This document shows, piece by piece, positions 1-5,775 of a stretch of DNA of 7,765 nt (positions are counted from its first letter, which is position 1; each line of letters opens with the position of its first letter). The stretch lies in NCBI GenBank assembly GCA_023249165.1, contig JAHFDE010000104.1, positions 1 through 7,765 of the forward strand, written 5' to 3'. This DNA comes from Candidatus Methylomirabilota bacterium. Its GTDB lineage: Bacteria > Methylomirabilota > Methylomirabilia > Methylomirabilales > CSP1-5. The notes below the pieces were generated by a model. That model did not search any database. It worked only from the letters and a program-made list of their open reading frames with translations, and was not told the DNA's origin. A program made the translations under genes and the position numbers.

Positions 1-335
1 AAGCGACCCTGGAGGACGGGGAGGCCGAAGTAGTCCTGAAAAGCGACGAGGGTGGTGGCGATGACGAGGACGAGAAATCCCCAGGAGAGGCTGAGATGCA
101 TGACCCCTGAATACCGCTCTGTGGCGATCTGTCGTTGCAGGAGGGCCTGGGACACAAAGGCCTTCAGGCGCTCCTTCAGCTGACCAAGCCGTACCCCCTT
201 CCTGCCCAGCAGGAGAGCACCAAAGCGTCGATAGCACCCGTACAGGAAGACAGCGAGGAAAGGCAGGAGCAGAACGTAGAGCAGCAGGTGTTCCGGGATG
301 TTCCAGTAGATCTCCCGCGAGGCGATGCGCTCCAT
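1..335 (-). CDS. N-terminal part of an EtfD-like membrane ETF:quinone oxidoreductase (partial)
   Basis: The last visible gene of the acyl-CoA operon starts with ATG at 335 and runs off the left edge after 111 codons. It starts 3 nt after the etfA stop, with a good GGGGAG Shine-Dalgarno inside the end of etfA. Translation gives MERIASREIYWNIPEH, a hydrophobic segment at about residues 17-35, a basic amphipathic stretch (about 36-75), and a second hydrophobic segment (about 80-98) containing H80 in GVMHLSLSWGF. This layout, a NarI-like cytochrome b domain with a histidine at the start of a helix, resembles the N-terminus of the membrane Fe-S oxidoreductases (EtfD/FadF type, HdrD-like C-terminal domain) that commonly follow etfBA. 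In that family the protein passes electrons from reduced ETF to the quinone pool. The Fe-S domain would lie outside the window, so the assignment rests on the N-terminus and context. Confidence 0.72.
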   Translation of the reverse strand, partial: MERIASREIYWNIPEHLLLYVLLLPFLAVFLYGCYRRFGALLLGRKGVRLGQLKERLKAFVSQALLQRQIATERYSGVMHLSLSWGFLVLVIATTLVAFQDYFGLPVLQGR

Positions 336-338
336 GCT

Positions 339-1319
339 TCAACTCCCCATGAGCTCCCGGCACTTCGCAATCAAGGGAGGGAGAATGGCCTTGTAATCGC
401 CCACGATCCCCAGGTGAGCTACCTTGAAGATAGGGGCCTCCGGATCGGCGTTGATGGCCACAATGGTCTTGGCGCCGCTGATCCCCGCCACATGTTGGGT
501 CGCACCCGAGATGCCCACGGCGATATACAGATCCGGGCTGACGGTCTTGCCCGTCTGGCCGACCTGCATCGATGAGGGAACCCACCCGGCATCGGTAGCA
601 GCCCGGGACGCCCCCACCGCCCCCTTGAGGACGCGGGCTAACTGTACCAGGAGGGTAAAGCCCTCGGGCCCTCCGAGTCCACGGCCACCGGAGACCACCG
701 CCCGCGCATCCTCGAGCTTGACCCCTGTCGTCTCCTCCTGGACCCGTTCTACCATCCGGGTGCGGGCCTGAGCCAGATCGAGGGAGATCTCGACCGGGAT
801 CTCTTTGCCCTTCGGCTTACCCGCGGGTGCAGCGGGATCGAGGGTCCGGGGCTTCAAGGTGACCACCACGGGAAAGCGCTTCGGAATGATGACTGCCGCC
901 GCCTTGCCCCCATACGCGGGGCGTGTGAAGCGCGGCATCTTTTCGGAGCCCTCGATGTCGATCTCGATCACGTCGGTGACGATGCCTGCCTTCAGGCGAA
1001 AGGCAAGGCGAGCGGCGAGGTCCCGGCCCAGGGAGTCTCCGGACAGCAGGAGAACCCGGGCACCGGCGGTCTGGGCGATCCGCTGGAGCGCCAGCAGGTA
1101 CAGATCCGCCTGATACTCCTTCAGGAGCGGATGATTGGCCCGGTAGACGGCTTCGACCCCGTAACGGTACAGCGACGCCGCATCCCCTGGCCCCAGAAGT
1201 CCGACAGAGACACCTTCCTGAAGCCCACCCGCGAGTCTCTGCGCGCCGGTCAAGAGCTCCAGCGTCGAGCGGGATGGGATCCCGTTCTCGATCGTGCCGA
1301 GGACGAAGATACCGGGCAT
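339..1319 (-). CDS. etfA: Electron transfer flavoprotein, alpha subunit
   Basis: This is the 326-residue alpha subunit of the soluble ETF heterodimer, a usual length for the family. The C-terminal FAD domain is clearly present: VVSGGRGLGG at about 208-217, GASRAATDAGW at about 236-246, then the FAD signature from GQTGKTVSPDLY through GISGATQH (about 254-276), and INADPEAPIF at about 289-298. The N-terminal domain (about 1-200) has the ordinary EtfA-like pattern including SGDSLGRDLAARLA. It begins with ATG 2 nt after the etfB stop, which indicates translational coupling, and the EtfD-like gene follows after 3 nt. Its role is to take electrons from acyl-CoA dehydrogenase and deliver them to a membrane quinone reductase. 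Whether this ETF is bifurcating cannot be settled by eye, but the neighbouring EtfD-like gene favours simple transfer to quinone. Confidence 0.96.
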   Translation of the reverse strand: MPGIFVLGTIENGIPSRSTLELLTGAQRLAGGLQEGVSVGLLGPGDAASLYRYGVEAVYRANHPLLKEYQADLYLLALQRIAQTAGARVLLLSGDSLGRDLAARLAFRLKAGIVTDVIEIDIEGSEKMPRFTRPAYGGKAAAVIIPKRFPVVVTLKPRTLDPAAPAGKPKGKEIPVEISLDLAQARTRMVERVQEETTGVKLEDARAVVSGGRGLGGPEGFTLLVQLARVLKGAVGASRAATDAGWVPSSMQVGQTGKTVSPDLYIAVGISGATQHVAGISGAKTIVAINADPEAPIFKVAHLGIVGDYKAILPPLIAKCRELMGS

Positions 1320-1321
1320 GG

Positions 1322-2119
1322 CTAGATGGCCTTCCGCTCGCGGAGTTTCGTGATCAGGGTCGCGACCTGCTGCGCCGGCTCGCCGTCCAGCAGCTCACAG
1401 CGGGACTCTCGACTCGGAAGCGTGAGCTGCTGAACTTCTGTTCGCATGGCCGCCTTCCCAATATCGCCGGCCTCGACGCCCAGGTCGGCGGCCGACCACG
1501 TCGGGATCGATCGCCGGGAAGCCGTCATGATGTCCTTGACCTTCGGATACCTGGGGACATTCGACTCGTGACTGAGGATGGTGAGCAATAGAGGTGGCGC
1601 GCCCTCCCAGATCTCGTAGCCCTCCTCCACGACGCGCCGCATGCGCAGCCGGCCGTCCTGCGCCTCCACCTGGGCCACAAAGGAGACGCACGGGATATTG
1701 AGCGCCTCGGCCAGGATGGGACCCACGGTCCTGTCGGCCCAGTCCCCGGACTCACAGCCGCACAGGACCAGATCAGGGGTGCCGAGTTTCTGTATCCCGC
1801 GGGCCAAGGCGGCGGCGAGGCCGAAGGCATCCGATCCGTCGAGGGCGGGGTCGCTGATCAGGGCGGCCTCGTCCGCTCCCATGGCGAGCCCTTTGCGAAG
1901 CGCGCTGATCGCCGACGGCTCCCCCGCGCTGACCACCGCGACCGTGCCCCCCGTTTTCTCCTTGAGCGTGAGGGCGACTTCCAGCGCATTCTCGTCATAC
2001 GGGCTGATGACGAGGGGGTGGCCATTCGCCCGCTGCCGTTTGGACTCCGCATCGATGCGGAACTGACTGGCGGGAAGCTCCGGGTCGATGATCTGCTTGA
2101 CACAGACGACGATGCGCAT
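1322..2119 (-). CDS. etfB: Electron transfer flavoprotein, beta subunit
   Basis: This 265-residue ETF beta subunit has the typical family length when started at ATG 2119 (MRIVVCVKQIIDPE). The frame stays open upstream to 2362, but those residues overlap the acyl-CoA dehydrogenase gene and do not look like EtfB. Recognisable blocks are the N-terminal VVCVKQ, SPYDENALEVAL (39-50, usually NPYDE), AGEPSA followed by LRKGLAMGADEA (about 65-85), the nucleotide-binding region GCESGDWADRTVGPILAE (121-138), and PRYPKVKDIMTA (189-200), the beta-subunit recognition-loop area. It sits 23 nt after the dehydrogenase stop and 2 nt before etfA. The EtfB nucleotide loop normally contains a D-G-D or D-x-D pattern; here it reads ESGDWADRT, a family variant that still keeps the acidic residues. 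The product forms the heterodimer with EtfA and carries AMP or a second FAD. Confidence 0.96.
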   Translation of the reverse strand: MRIVVCVKQIIDPELPASQFRIDAESKRQRANGHPLVISPYDENALEVALTLKEKTGGTVAVVSAGEPSAISALRKGLAMGADEAALISDPALDGSDAFGLAAALARGIQKLGTPDLVLCGCESGDWADRTVGPILAEALNIPCVSFVAQVEAQDGRLRMRRVVEEGYEIWEGAPPLLLTILSHESNVPRYPKVKDIMTASRRSIPTWSAADLGVEAGDIGKAAMRTEVQQLTLPSRESRCELLDGEPAQQVATLITKLRERKAI

Positions 2120-2142
2120 CACGTCCCCGATTCTTCCAGGGG

Positions 2143-3282
2143 CTATCCCAGGAGATGTCCGGCGATGACCAGCCGTTGAATCTCTGAAGTCCCTTCGTAG
2201 ATCTCGGTGACCTTCGCGTCCCGGAAGTGGCGCTCGACCGGGTAGTCGGTGATATACCCGTATCCCCCGTAGATCTGGATGGCCTTGGTGGTCACCCACA
2301 TGGCGACCTCCGACGCAGAGAGCTTGGCCATGGAGCCCTCCTTGGTGTATGGGGCCCCGCAATCCCTCAGAGAGGCGGCCCGGTAGGTGAGGAGACGGGC
2401 GGCATCGATGCGGGTCGCCATATCCGCGAGGAGGAACTGGATGGCCTGAAAGGCAGCGATGGGCCTTCCGAACTGGACGCGGCCCCGGGCGTACTCGAGA
2501 GAGGCCTCGAGGGCGGCCCGGGCGATTCCGACCGCCTGCGCGGCGATCCCGATCCGGCCTCCATCAAGAGAGACCATGGCGATCCTGAAGCCCTCGCCGA
2601 TCTCTCCCAGGAGGTTCTCTCGGGGGACGCGGCACTGCTCGAAGAGGAGCTGACACGTGCTGCTGCCCCGGATCCCCAGCTTGCTCTCCTCCTTGAGCAC
2701 CTGAAATCCCGGCGTCCCCTTCTCGACGATCAGGGCGGAGATCCCCTTGTGCTTGAGGTGGCGGCCGACCGTGGCGAACACGATGGCGATATCCGCCTCT
2801 TTCCCGTTCGTGATGAAATTCTTGGCTCCGTTCAGGACGAAGTGATCGCCCTCGGCCAGCGCGGTGACGCGCAGATTGCCCGCATCGGAGCCGGCGTCGG
2901 GCTCGCTCAGGCAGAAACAGCCCAGCTGCTCACCGCGGGCGAGAGGGATCAGGAAGCGTCGCTTCTGCTCCTCATCGCCAAACTTATAGATGAGGTCGCA
3001 GACCAACGAGTTATTGATCGACATGATGACCCCCGTGGAGGCGCAGGCGCGGCTGATCTCCTCGATGGCGATGACATAGCAGATCGTATCCGCGCCCGCT
3101 CCGCCATACTCCGCCGGGATGGCGACCCCCATGAGGCCGAGCTCTCCCATCATCCTGATCGTCTGGGCGGGGAAACGCGCCTCTGCATCGACGGCGGCGG
3201 CCCGGGGCGCCACCTCTTTCTCGGCAAAGTCCCGGACCATGTCCCGGAACATCTCCTGCCGTGGGCTCAACCCGAGATCCAT
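2143..3282 (-). CDS. Short-chain acyl-CoA dehydrogenase (butyryl-CoA dehydrogenase type)
   Basis: This 379-residue FAD-dependent acyl-CoA dehydrogenase has the normal length for the short/medium-chain soluble family. It catalyses alpha,beta-dehydrogenation of an acyl-CoA with ETF as electron acceptor. Landmarks are an all-helical N-terminus (LSPRQEMFRDMVRDFAEKEV), the ACAD signature 1 region CLSEPDAGSDAGN (124-136), the FAD-contact KNFITNG (154-160), RVQFGRPI (268-275), and the C-terminal IYGGYGYITDYPVERHFRD (337-355). The catalytic base is E363 in IYEGTSEIQR, the position used by short- and medium-chain members. It starts with ATG 12 nt after the enoyl-CoA hydratase stop and is followed by etfB after 23 nt. 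Being next to its own etfBA and to hbd suggests a C4-type substrate (bcd-like), but chain length cannot be read from the sequence; glutaryl-CoA or branched-chain substrates are alternatives. Confidence 0.94.
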   Translation of the reverse strand: MDLGLSPRQEMFRDMVRDFAEKEVAPRAAAVDAEARFPAQTIRMMGELGLMGVAIPAEYGGAGADTICYVIAIEEISRACASTGVIMSINNSLVCDLIYKFGDEEQKRRFLIPLARGEQLGCFCLSEPDAGSDAGNLRVTALAEGDHFVLNGAKNFITNGKEADIAIVFATVGRHLKHKGISALIVEKGTPGFQVLKEESKLGIRGSSTCQLLFEQCRVPRENLLGEIGEGFRIAMVSLDGGRIGIAAQAVGIARAALEASLEYARGRVQFGRPIAAFQAIQFLLADMATRIDAARLLTYRAASLRDCGAPYTKEGSMAKLSASEVAMWVTTKAIQIYGGYGYITDYPVERHFRDAKVTEIYEGTSEIQRLVIAGHLLG

Positions 3283-3294
3283 GCCCGTCCCCGT

Positions 3295-4077
3295 CTATCT
3301 TCCCTTAAAGCGGGGCTCCCGCTTCTCGAGGAAGGCGCTCACCCCTTCTGTCTTGTCCTCGGTGCCAAAGCAGAGCGCACAGGCCTTTGCCTCGAGCGCC
3401 AGTGCCCGCTTGAGATCGAGGTCCGCCCCCTCGGTGATAGCCCTCTTGGCGGATCCGATCGCACCCGCCCCCTTGCGGGCGATCTTTTCGGCCATCTTCC
3501 TCGTCCCGGCCATGAGCTCTGGGGCAGGGAAGAGCCTGTTCACCAGGCCGATCCGGTACGCCTCCTGCGCGTCGATCATCTCGCCAGTATAGATCAATTC
3601 TTTCGCCCGCGTAGCTCCAACACGACGGGGGAGGCGCTGGGTCCCGCCCGCCCCCGGGATGATCCCCAGGTTCACCTCCGGCAAGCCGAACTTCGCCGTT
3701 TCGGCCGCATAGATCATGTCGCAGGCCATGGCCAGCTCACAGCCGGCGCCCAGCGCATACCCGTTCACGGCGGCCAGGACCGGCTTCTTCAGCCGCTCGA
3801 TCCGATTCATCACGGCCTGGGCCTCTTTGAGAAAGCCCAGGGCCTCTCGCGCGCCCATGTCCTTGAAGGCAGCGATATCTGCTCCGGAGGCAAAGGCCTT
3901 CTCACCGGCGCCGGTGAGAATCAGGGCATGGATGGCGGGATTGCCTTCGGCTCGGGTCGCGGCCTGCAGGAGCTCCCGAAGGAGCGCCAGGCTCAGGGCG
4001 TTCATGACCTTCGGGCGGTTGAGCGTGATGGTGGCAATCCCGGAAGCCGCCTCGTAGACGAGATGTGCGTACTCCAC
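3295..4077 (-). CDS. Enoyl-CoA hydratase / crotonase
   Basis: This crotonase-superfamily hydratase adds water to trans-2-enoyl-CoA. I place the start at GTG 4077 (VEYAHLVYEAASGIATITLNRP), giving 260 residues. The alternative ATG at 4116 would add 13 unrelated residues and overlap hbd by 35 nt, while the GTG lies just after the hbd stop and 8 nt downstream of an AGAAGGG sequence. Key features are the oxyanion-hole blocks FASGADI (62-68) and GYALGAGCEL (107-116), and both catalytic glutamates of true hydratases: E114 in GAGCEL and E134 in GLPEVNLGIIPGAGGTQRL. The family C-terminal block EGVSAFLEKREPRFKGR is intact. Having both glutamates argues for a hydratase rather than an isomerase or hydrolase. 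It lies between hbd and the acyl-CoA dehydrogenase, which fits a C4-CoA (crotonyl-CoA) role. Confidence 0.94.
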   Translation of the reverse strand: MEYAHLVYEAASGIATITLNRPKVMNALSLALLRELLQAATRAEGNPAIHALILTGAGEKAFASGADIAAFKDMGAREALGFLKEAQAVMNRIERLKKPVLAAVNGYALGAGCELAMACDMIYAAETAKFGLPEVNLGIIPGAGGTQRLPRRVGATRAKELIYTGEMIDAQEAYRIGLVNRLFPAPELMAGTRKMAEKIARKGAGAIGSAKRAITEGADLDLKRALALEAKACALCFGTEDKTEGVSAFLEKREPRFKGR

Positions 4078-4081
4078 GTCG

Positions 4082-4963
4082 CTAGCCCTTCTCGTAGGTG
4101 TAAAACCCCCGCCCACTCTTTCGCCCCAGATACCCCGCGTCCACCATCTGGACCAGCAGGGGGCAGGGGCGGTACTTGGGATCGCCGATCCCCTCGTACA
4201 GCGTCCGCATGACGGCCAGGCAGACGTCGAGGCCGATCAGATCGCCGAGCGCCAGGGGGCCCATCGGGTGGTTGGCCCCGAGCTTCATCACGGTGTCGAT
4301 GGCCTCCGCCGTTCCGACCCCCTCCATCAGAAGATAGCACGCTTCGTTGACCATGGATGCGAGGATGCGGCTGGAGATGAAGCCGGGACTGTCGCGGACC
4401 TCAACCGGCGTCTTCCCGAGTCGCTCTGCCAGCTGGCGCGTAGCCGTGACCGTCTCGTCGGCCGTGGCGAGCCCGCGGATCACCTCGACCAGCGCCATCA
4501 GCGGGACCGGGTTGAAGAAGTGCATGCCGATGACCTGGGATGGCCGGGAGGTCGTCGAGGCGATTTTTGTAATGGGGAGCGAAGAGGTGTTGGTGGCCAG
4601 GATGACTTCGGGTCTCGCTATCCGGTCTAGGTGCTGAAACAGGGTCCGCTTGACGGCCAGGTCCTCGGTGACCGCCTCGATCACAAAGTCGGCGGCGGAA
4701 AGATCCGAAGGGGTGATCGTGAGGGTGAGCCCCTTGAGCATCTCTGCCTTTTCGTCCTCGCCGAACTTTCCTCTCCTCACTCGCTTGGCAAGGCCTGCCG
4801 CAATATGCTCTCGGGCCCGCTTCAGGATTACCTCTTCCAGGTCGTGCAGGAGGACCTGCATTCCCGACTGCAGGACCACCTGGGCGATGCCGTGACCCAT
4901 GGTCCCCGCCCCGACCACGCCGATGACCTTAATGTCCGTCCTCAGCGCTACTTCGCTCGTCAT
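4082..4963 (-). CDS. hbd: 3-hydroxybutyryl-CoA dehydrogenase
   Basis: This 293-residue NAD(P)-dependent 3-hydroxyacyl-CoA dehydrogenase interconverts 3-hydroxybutyryl-CoA and acetoacetyl-CoA. The start ATG 4963 is fixed because an in-frame TGA lies two codons upstream. The Rossmann motif GAGTMGHGIA is at 18-27, with D41 ending the second strand. Catalytic-region motifs are NTSSLPIT (125-132), GMHFFNPVPLMALVEVI (146-162, with H148 and E160 as the His-Glu pair), and the C-terminal domain from DSPGFISSRI (191-200) to GRKSGRGFYTYEKG. One oddity is that the Asn usually found in the PGF-x-x-N-R block (Asn208 in the human enzyme) appears as Ser198. It is the first gene of the operon: the stop lies 4 nt before the hydratase start, and a 5' leader separates it from the small upstream ORF. 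Length and motifs match bacterial Hbd/PaaH. Confidence 0.95.
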   Translation of the reverse strand: MTSEVALRTDIKVIGVVGAGTMGHGIAQVVLQSGMQVLLHDLEEVILKRAREHIAAGLAKRVRRGKFGEDEKAEMLKGLTLTITPSDLSAADFVIEAVTEDLAVKRTLFQHLDRIARPEVILATNTSSLPITKIASTTSRPSQVIGMHFFNPVPLMALVEVIRGLATADETVTATRQLAERLGKTPVEVRDSPGFISSRILASMVNEACYLLMEGVGTAEAIDTVMKLGANHPMGPLALGDLIGLDVCLAVMRTLYEGIGDPKYRPCPLLVQMVDAGYLGRKSGRGFYTYEKG

Positions 4964-5146
4964 TGTTCATCCATTACTTTAATGAGGGAACCTTCGGTTC
5001 GACGGGAGGGCTTTTTGACGCTTGAGTGATTCATGATCCCCCAAGGACCAGATCCGTGACCACGAAAAGATGCCCTGGTAGATCAGATAATAGAGGATAG
5101 GCTGCAGGGAGATTGATCGAGCGCGCATTCGACCGCCCTGATACCA
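4964..5146 (-). other. Leader region upstream of hbd, no gene recognised
   Basis: Roughly 180 nt lie between the candidate promoter and the hbd start. I see no credible coding frame here; the open minus frame to 5031 lacks a good ribosome-binding site and does not resemble a protein. A short hairpin (GAACC-GAA-GGTTC, 4988-5000) lies near the hbd start but has no T-tract, so it is not an intrinsic terminator. The octamer TGAATCAC occurs at 5026-5033 and again at 5358-5365, upstream of the small ORF. No riboswitch consensus was recognised. Confidence 0.4.
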
Positions 5147-5176
5147 AAGATGCGGGAAGGGAAGCGCCTATGTCAA
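5147..5176 (-). promoter_or_regulatory. Candidate promoter for the hbd operon
   Basis: A perfect minus-strand TTGACA (5171-5176) is followed after 18 nt by CATCTT (5147-5152), which matches only half of the -10 consensus. The -35 overlaps the stop codon of the small upstream ORF. The position, downstream of the terminator that closes the previous operon, suits a promoter for the acyl-CoA operon, but the weak -10 keeps confidence low. Confidence 0.35.
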
Positions 5177-5337
5177 GAGTTTTTCTCCCACCATTCCTCC
5201 GGGGTGGTTCTCCCTCCGCCGCCTTTCGTACTCTCCTTCTCTCTCTCCTTGCGCGTCCGTCTGGGCTGCGACCGCTTGAGGCCACGACGCTCCTCCCGCT
5301 CGTACCACGCCTTCGGGTTGTGTCCCTTTCGATGCAC
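5173..5337 (-). CDS. Probable small basic protein of unknown function (54 aa)
   Basis: I do not recognise this protein. A GTG start at 5337 preceded by a near-ideal Shine-Dalgarno (AAAGGGGGTGA, ending 5 nt before the start) opens a 54-codon frame beginning MHRKGHNPKAWYEREERRG. It is extremely rich in Arg, Lys and Glu, contains three Trp (one in NPKAWYER, two in EEWWEKNS at the C-terminus), a glycine run (KGGGGR) near residue 40, and no hydrophobic segment. Composition suggests a soluble nucleic-acid- or ribosome-associated protein, but that is inference. The frame is open further upstream to 5430, where the start would lie inside a terminator hairpin, so the GTG with its strong SD is the better start. 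It stands alone between the terminator of the moaD-like gene and the hbd operon. The alternative is a chance ORF in purine-rich DNA. Confidence 0.5.
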   Translation of the reverse strand: MHRKGHNPKAWYEREERRGLKRSQPRRTRKEREKESTKGGGGRTTPEEWWEKNS

Positions 5338-5342
5338 CTGTC

Positions 5343-5353
5343 TCACCCCCTTT
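5343..5353 (-). promoter_or_regulatory. Strong Shine-Dalgarno for the 54-aa small ORF
   Basis: Minus-strand AAAGGGGGTGA differs from the full anti-Shine-Dalgarno complement at a single position in its AAGGAGGTGA core. It sits 5 nt before GTG 5337, with 8 nt from the G-run to the start. It is the main reason for calling the small ORF real and for choosing the GTG start. Confidence 0.5.
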
Positions 5354-5423
5354 CTTTGTGATTCACGCGTCGCAACCGCTTTGCAAGACCCAGACCAAGC
5401 CATCAATTTCCTATTAAAAGAAA

Positions 5424-5460
5424 AGGCCAAGTGTCCGAATCTCGGCCTGACACTTGGCCT
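5424..5460 (-). terminator. Rho-independent terminator after the moaD-like gene
   Basis: A perfect 12-bp inverted repeat (AGGCCAAGTGTC with GACACTTGGCCT, arms 5424-5435 and 5449-5460) encloses a 13-nt loop. On the minus strand it is followed by TTTCTTTTAATAG. It starts 24 nt after the stop of the MoaD/ThiS-like gene. There is no T-tract on the plus-strand side, so it works for leftward transcription only. It separates the SAM-controlled unit from the small ORF and the acyl-CoA operon. Confidence 0.9.
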
Positions 5461-5484
5461 GCATATCCGTTGGGATGAATCGAC

Positions 5485-5760
5485 CTATTTCCCTCCGGCG
5501 ATGGCAGGAACGATGGAAACCCGGTCTCCGGGTTTCAGCGGGGTCGCGGTCCCCTGGAGGAATCGGATATCCTCTTCGTTCACGTAGACATTAATAAAGC
5601 GCCGGATGTCCTTCCCCTCACAGAGCCGTTCTTTCAACCCTGTGTAACGCCCCTCCAGGTTGTCGATCAGCTCCCGGATAGAGCTCCCTTCTGCTTGAAC
5701 CTCGGCCTGTCCGTTGGTCAGGGTCCGGAGGGGTGTCGGAATCCGGACGAGAACGCTCAT
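5485..5760 (-). CDS. MoaD/ThiS-family ubiquitin-like sulfur-carrier protein with Gly-Gly-Lys tail
   Basis: This 91-residue beta-grasp protein of the MoaD/ThiS/CysO type begins MSVLVRIPTPLRTLTNG. It contains the family block FINVYVNEEDIRFLQG (55-70) and ends PLKPGDRVSIVPAIAGGK. The di-glycine that would be adenylated and thiocarboxylated is G89-G90, but one further Lys91 precedes the stop, so the glycine tail is not free as translated. It starts with ATG 15 nt after the threonine-synthase stop, with GGGAGGGAG as ribosome-binding site, and is the last gene before the terminator. Cotranscription behind a SAM riboswitch with NIL and threonine-synthase-like genes suggests sulfur delivery for homocysteine or cysteine synthesis (compare CysO in mycobacteria and HcyS in Wolinella) rather than molybdopterin or thiamin. 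No activating E1-like or JAMM peptidase gene is visible in the window. Confidence 0.9.
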   Translation of the reverse strand: MSVLVRIPTPLRTLTNGQAEVQAEGSSIRELIDNLEGRYTGLKERLCEGKDIRRFINVYVNEEDIRFLQGTATPLKPGDRVSIVPAIAGGK

Positions 5761-5775
5761 GCTTGTCTCCCTCCC

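Noticed and set aside
2120..2362. 81-residue N-terminal extension of EtfB (upstream start at 2362)
   Set aside because: It overlaps the 3' end of the acyl-CoA dehydrogenase gene in another frame and does not look like protein of this family. ATG 2119 gives the standard EtfB N-terminus.
4078..4116. Upstream ATG start for enoyl-CoA hydratase
   Set aside because: The extra residues (MGGGFTPTRRASD) are out-of-frame hbd sequence. GTG 4077 gives the normal crotonase N-terminus and a better-placed ribosome-binding site.
2227..4212. 661-codon open frame on the plus strand
   Set aside because: It is antisense to the acyl-CoA dehydrogenase and enoyl-CoA hydratase genes, which have clear family motifs. 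The translation looks like low-complexity GC-rich shadow sequence with no recognisable domain.
4988..5000. GAACC/GGTTC hairpin as terminator or tRNA T-arm remnant
   Set aside because: Only 5 bp, no T-tract on either side, and no other tRNA elements nearby.
5031..5285. 84-codon minus-strand frame in the intergenic region
   Set aside because: It overlaps the small ORF in another frame, has no good ribosome-binding site and has shadow-like composition.
5338..5430. Longer version of the small ORF, starting at 5430
   Set aside because: Its start lies inside the terminator hairpin of the preceding operon and it lacks a Shine-Dalgarno, whereas GTG 5337 has an excellent one.
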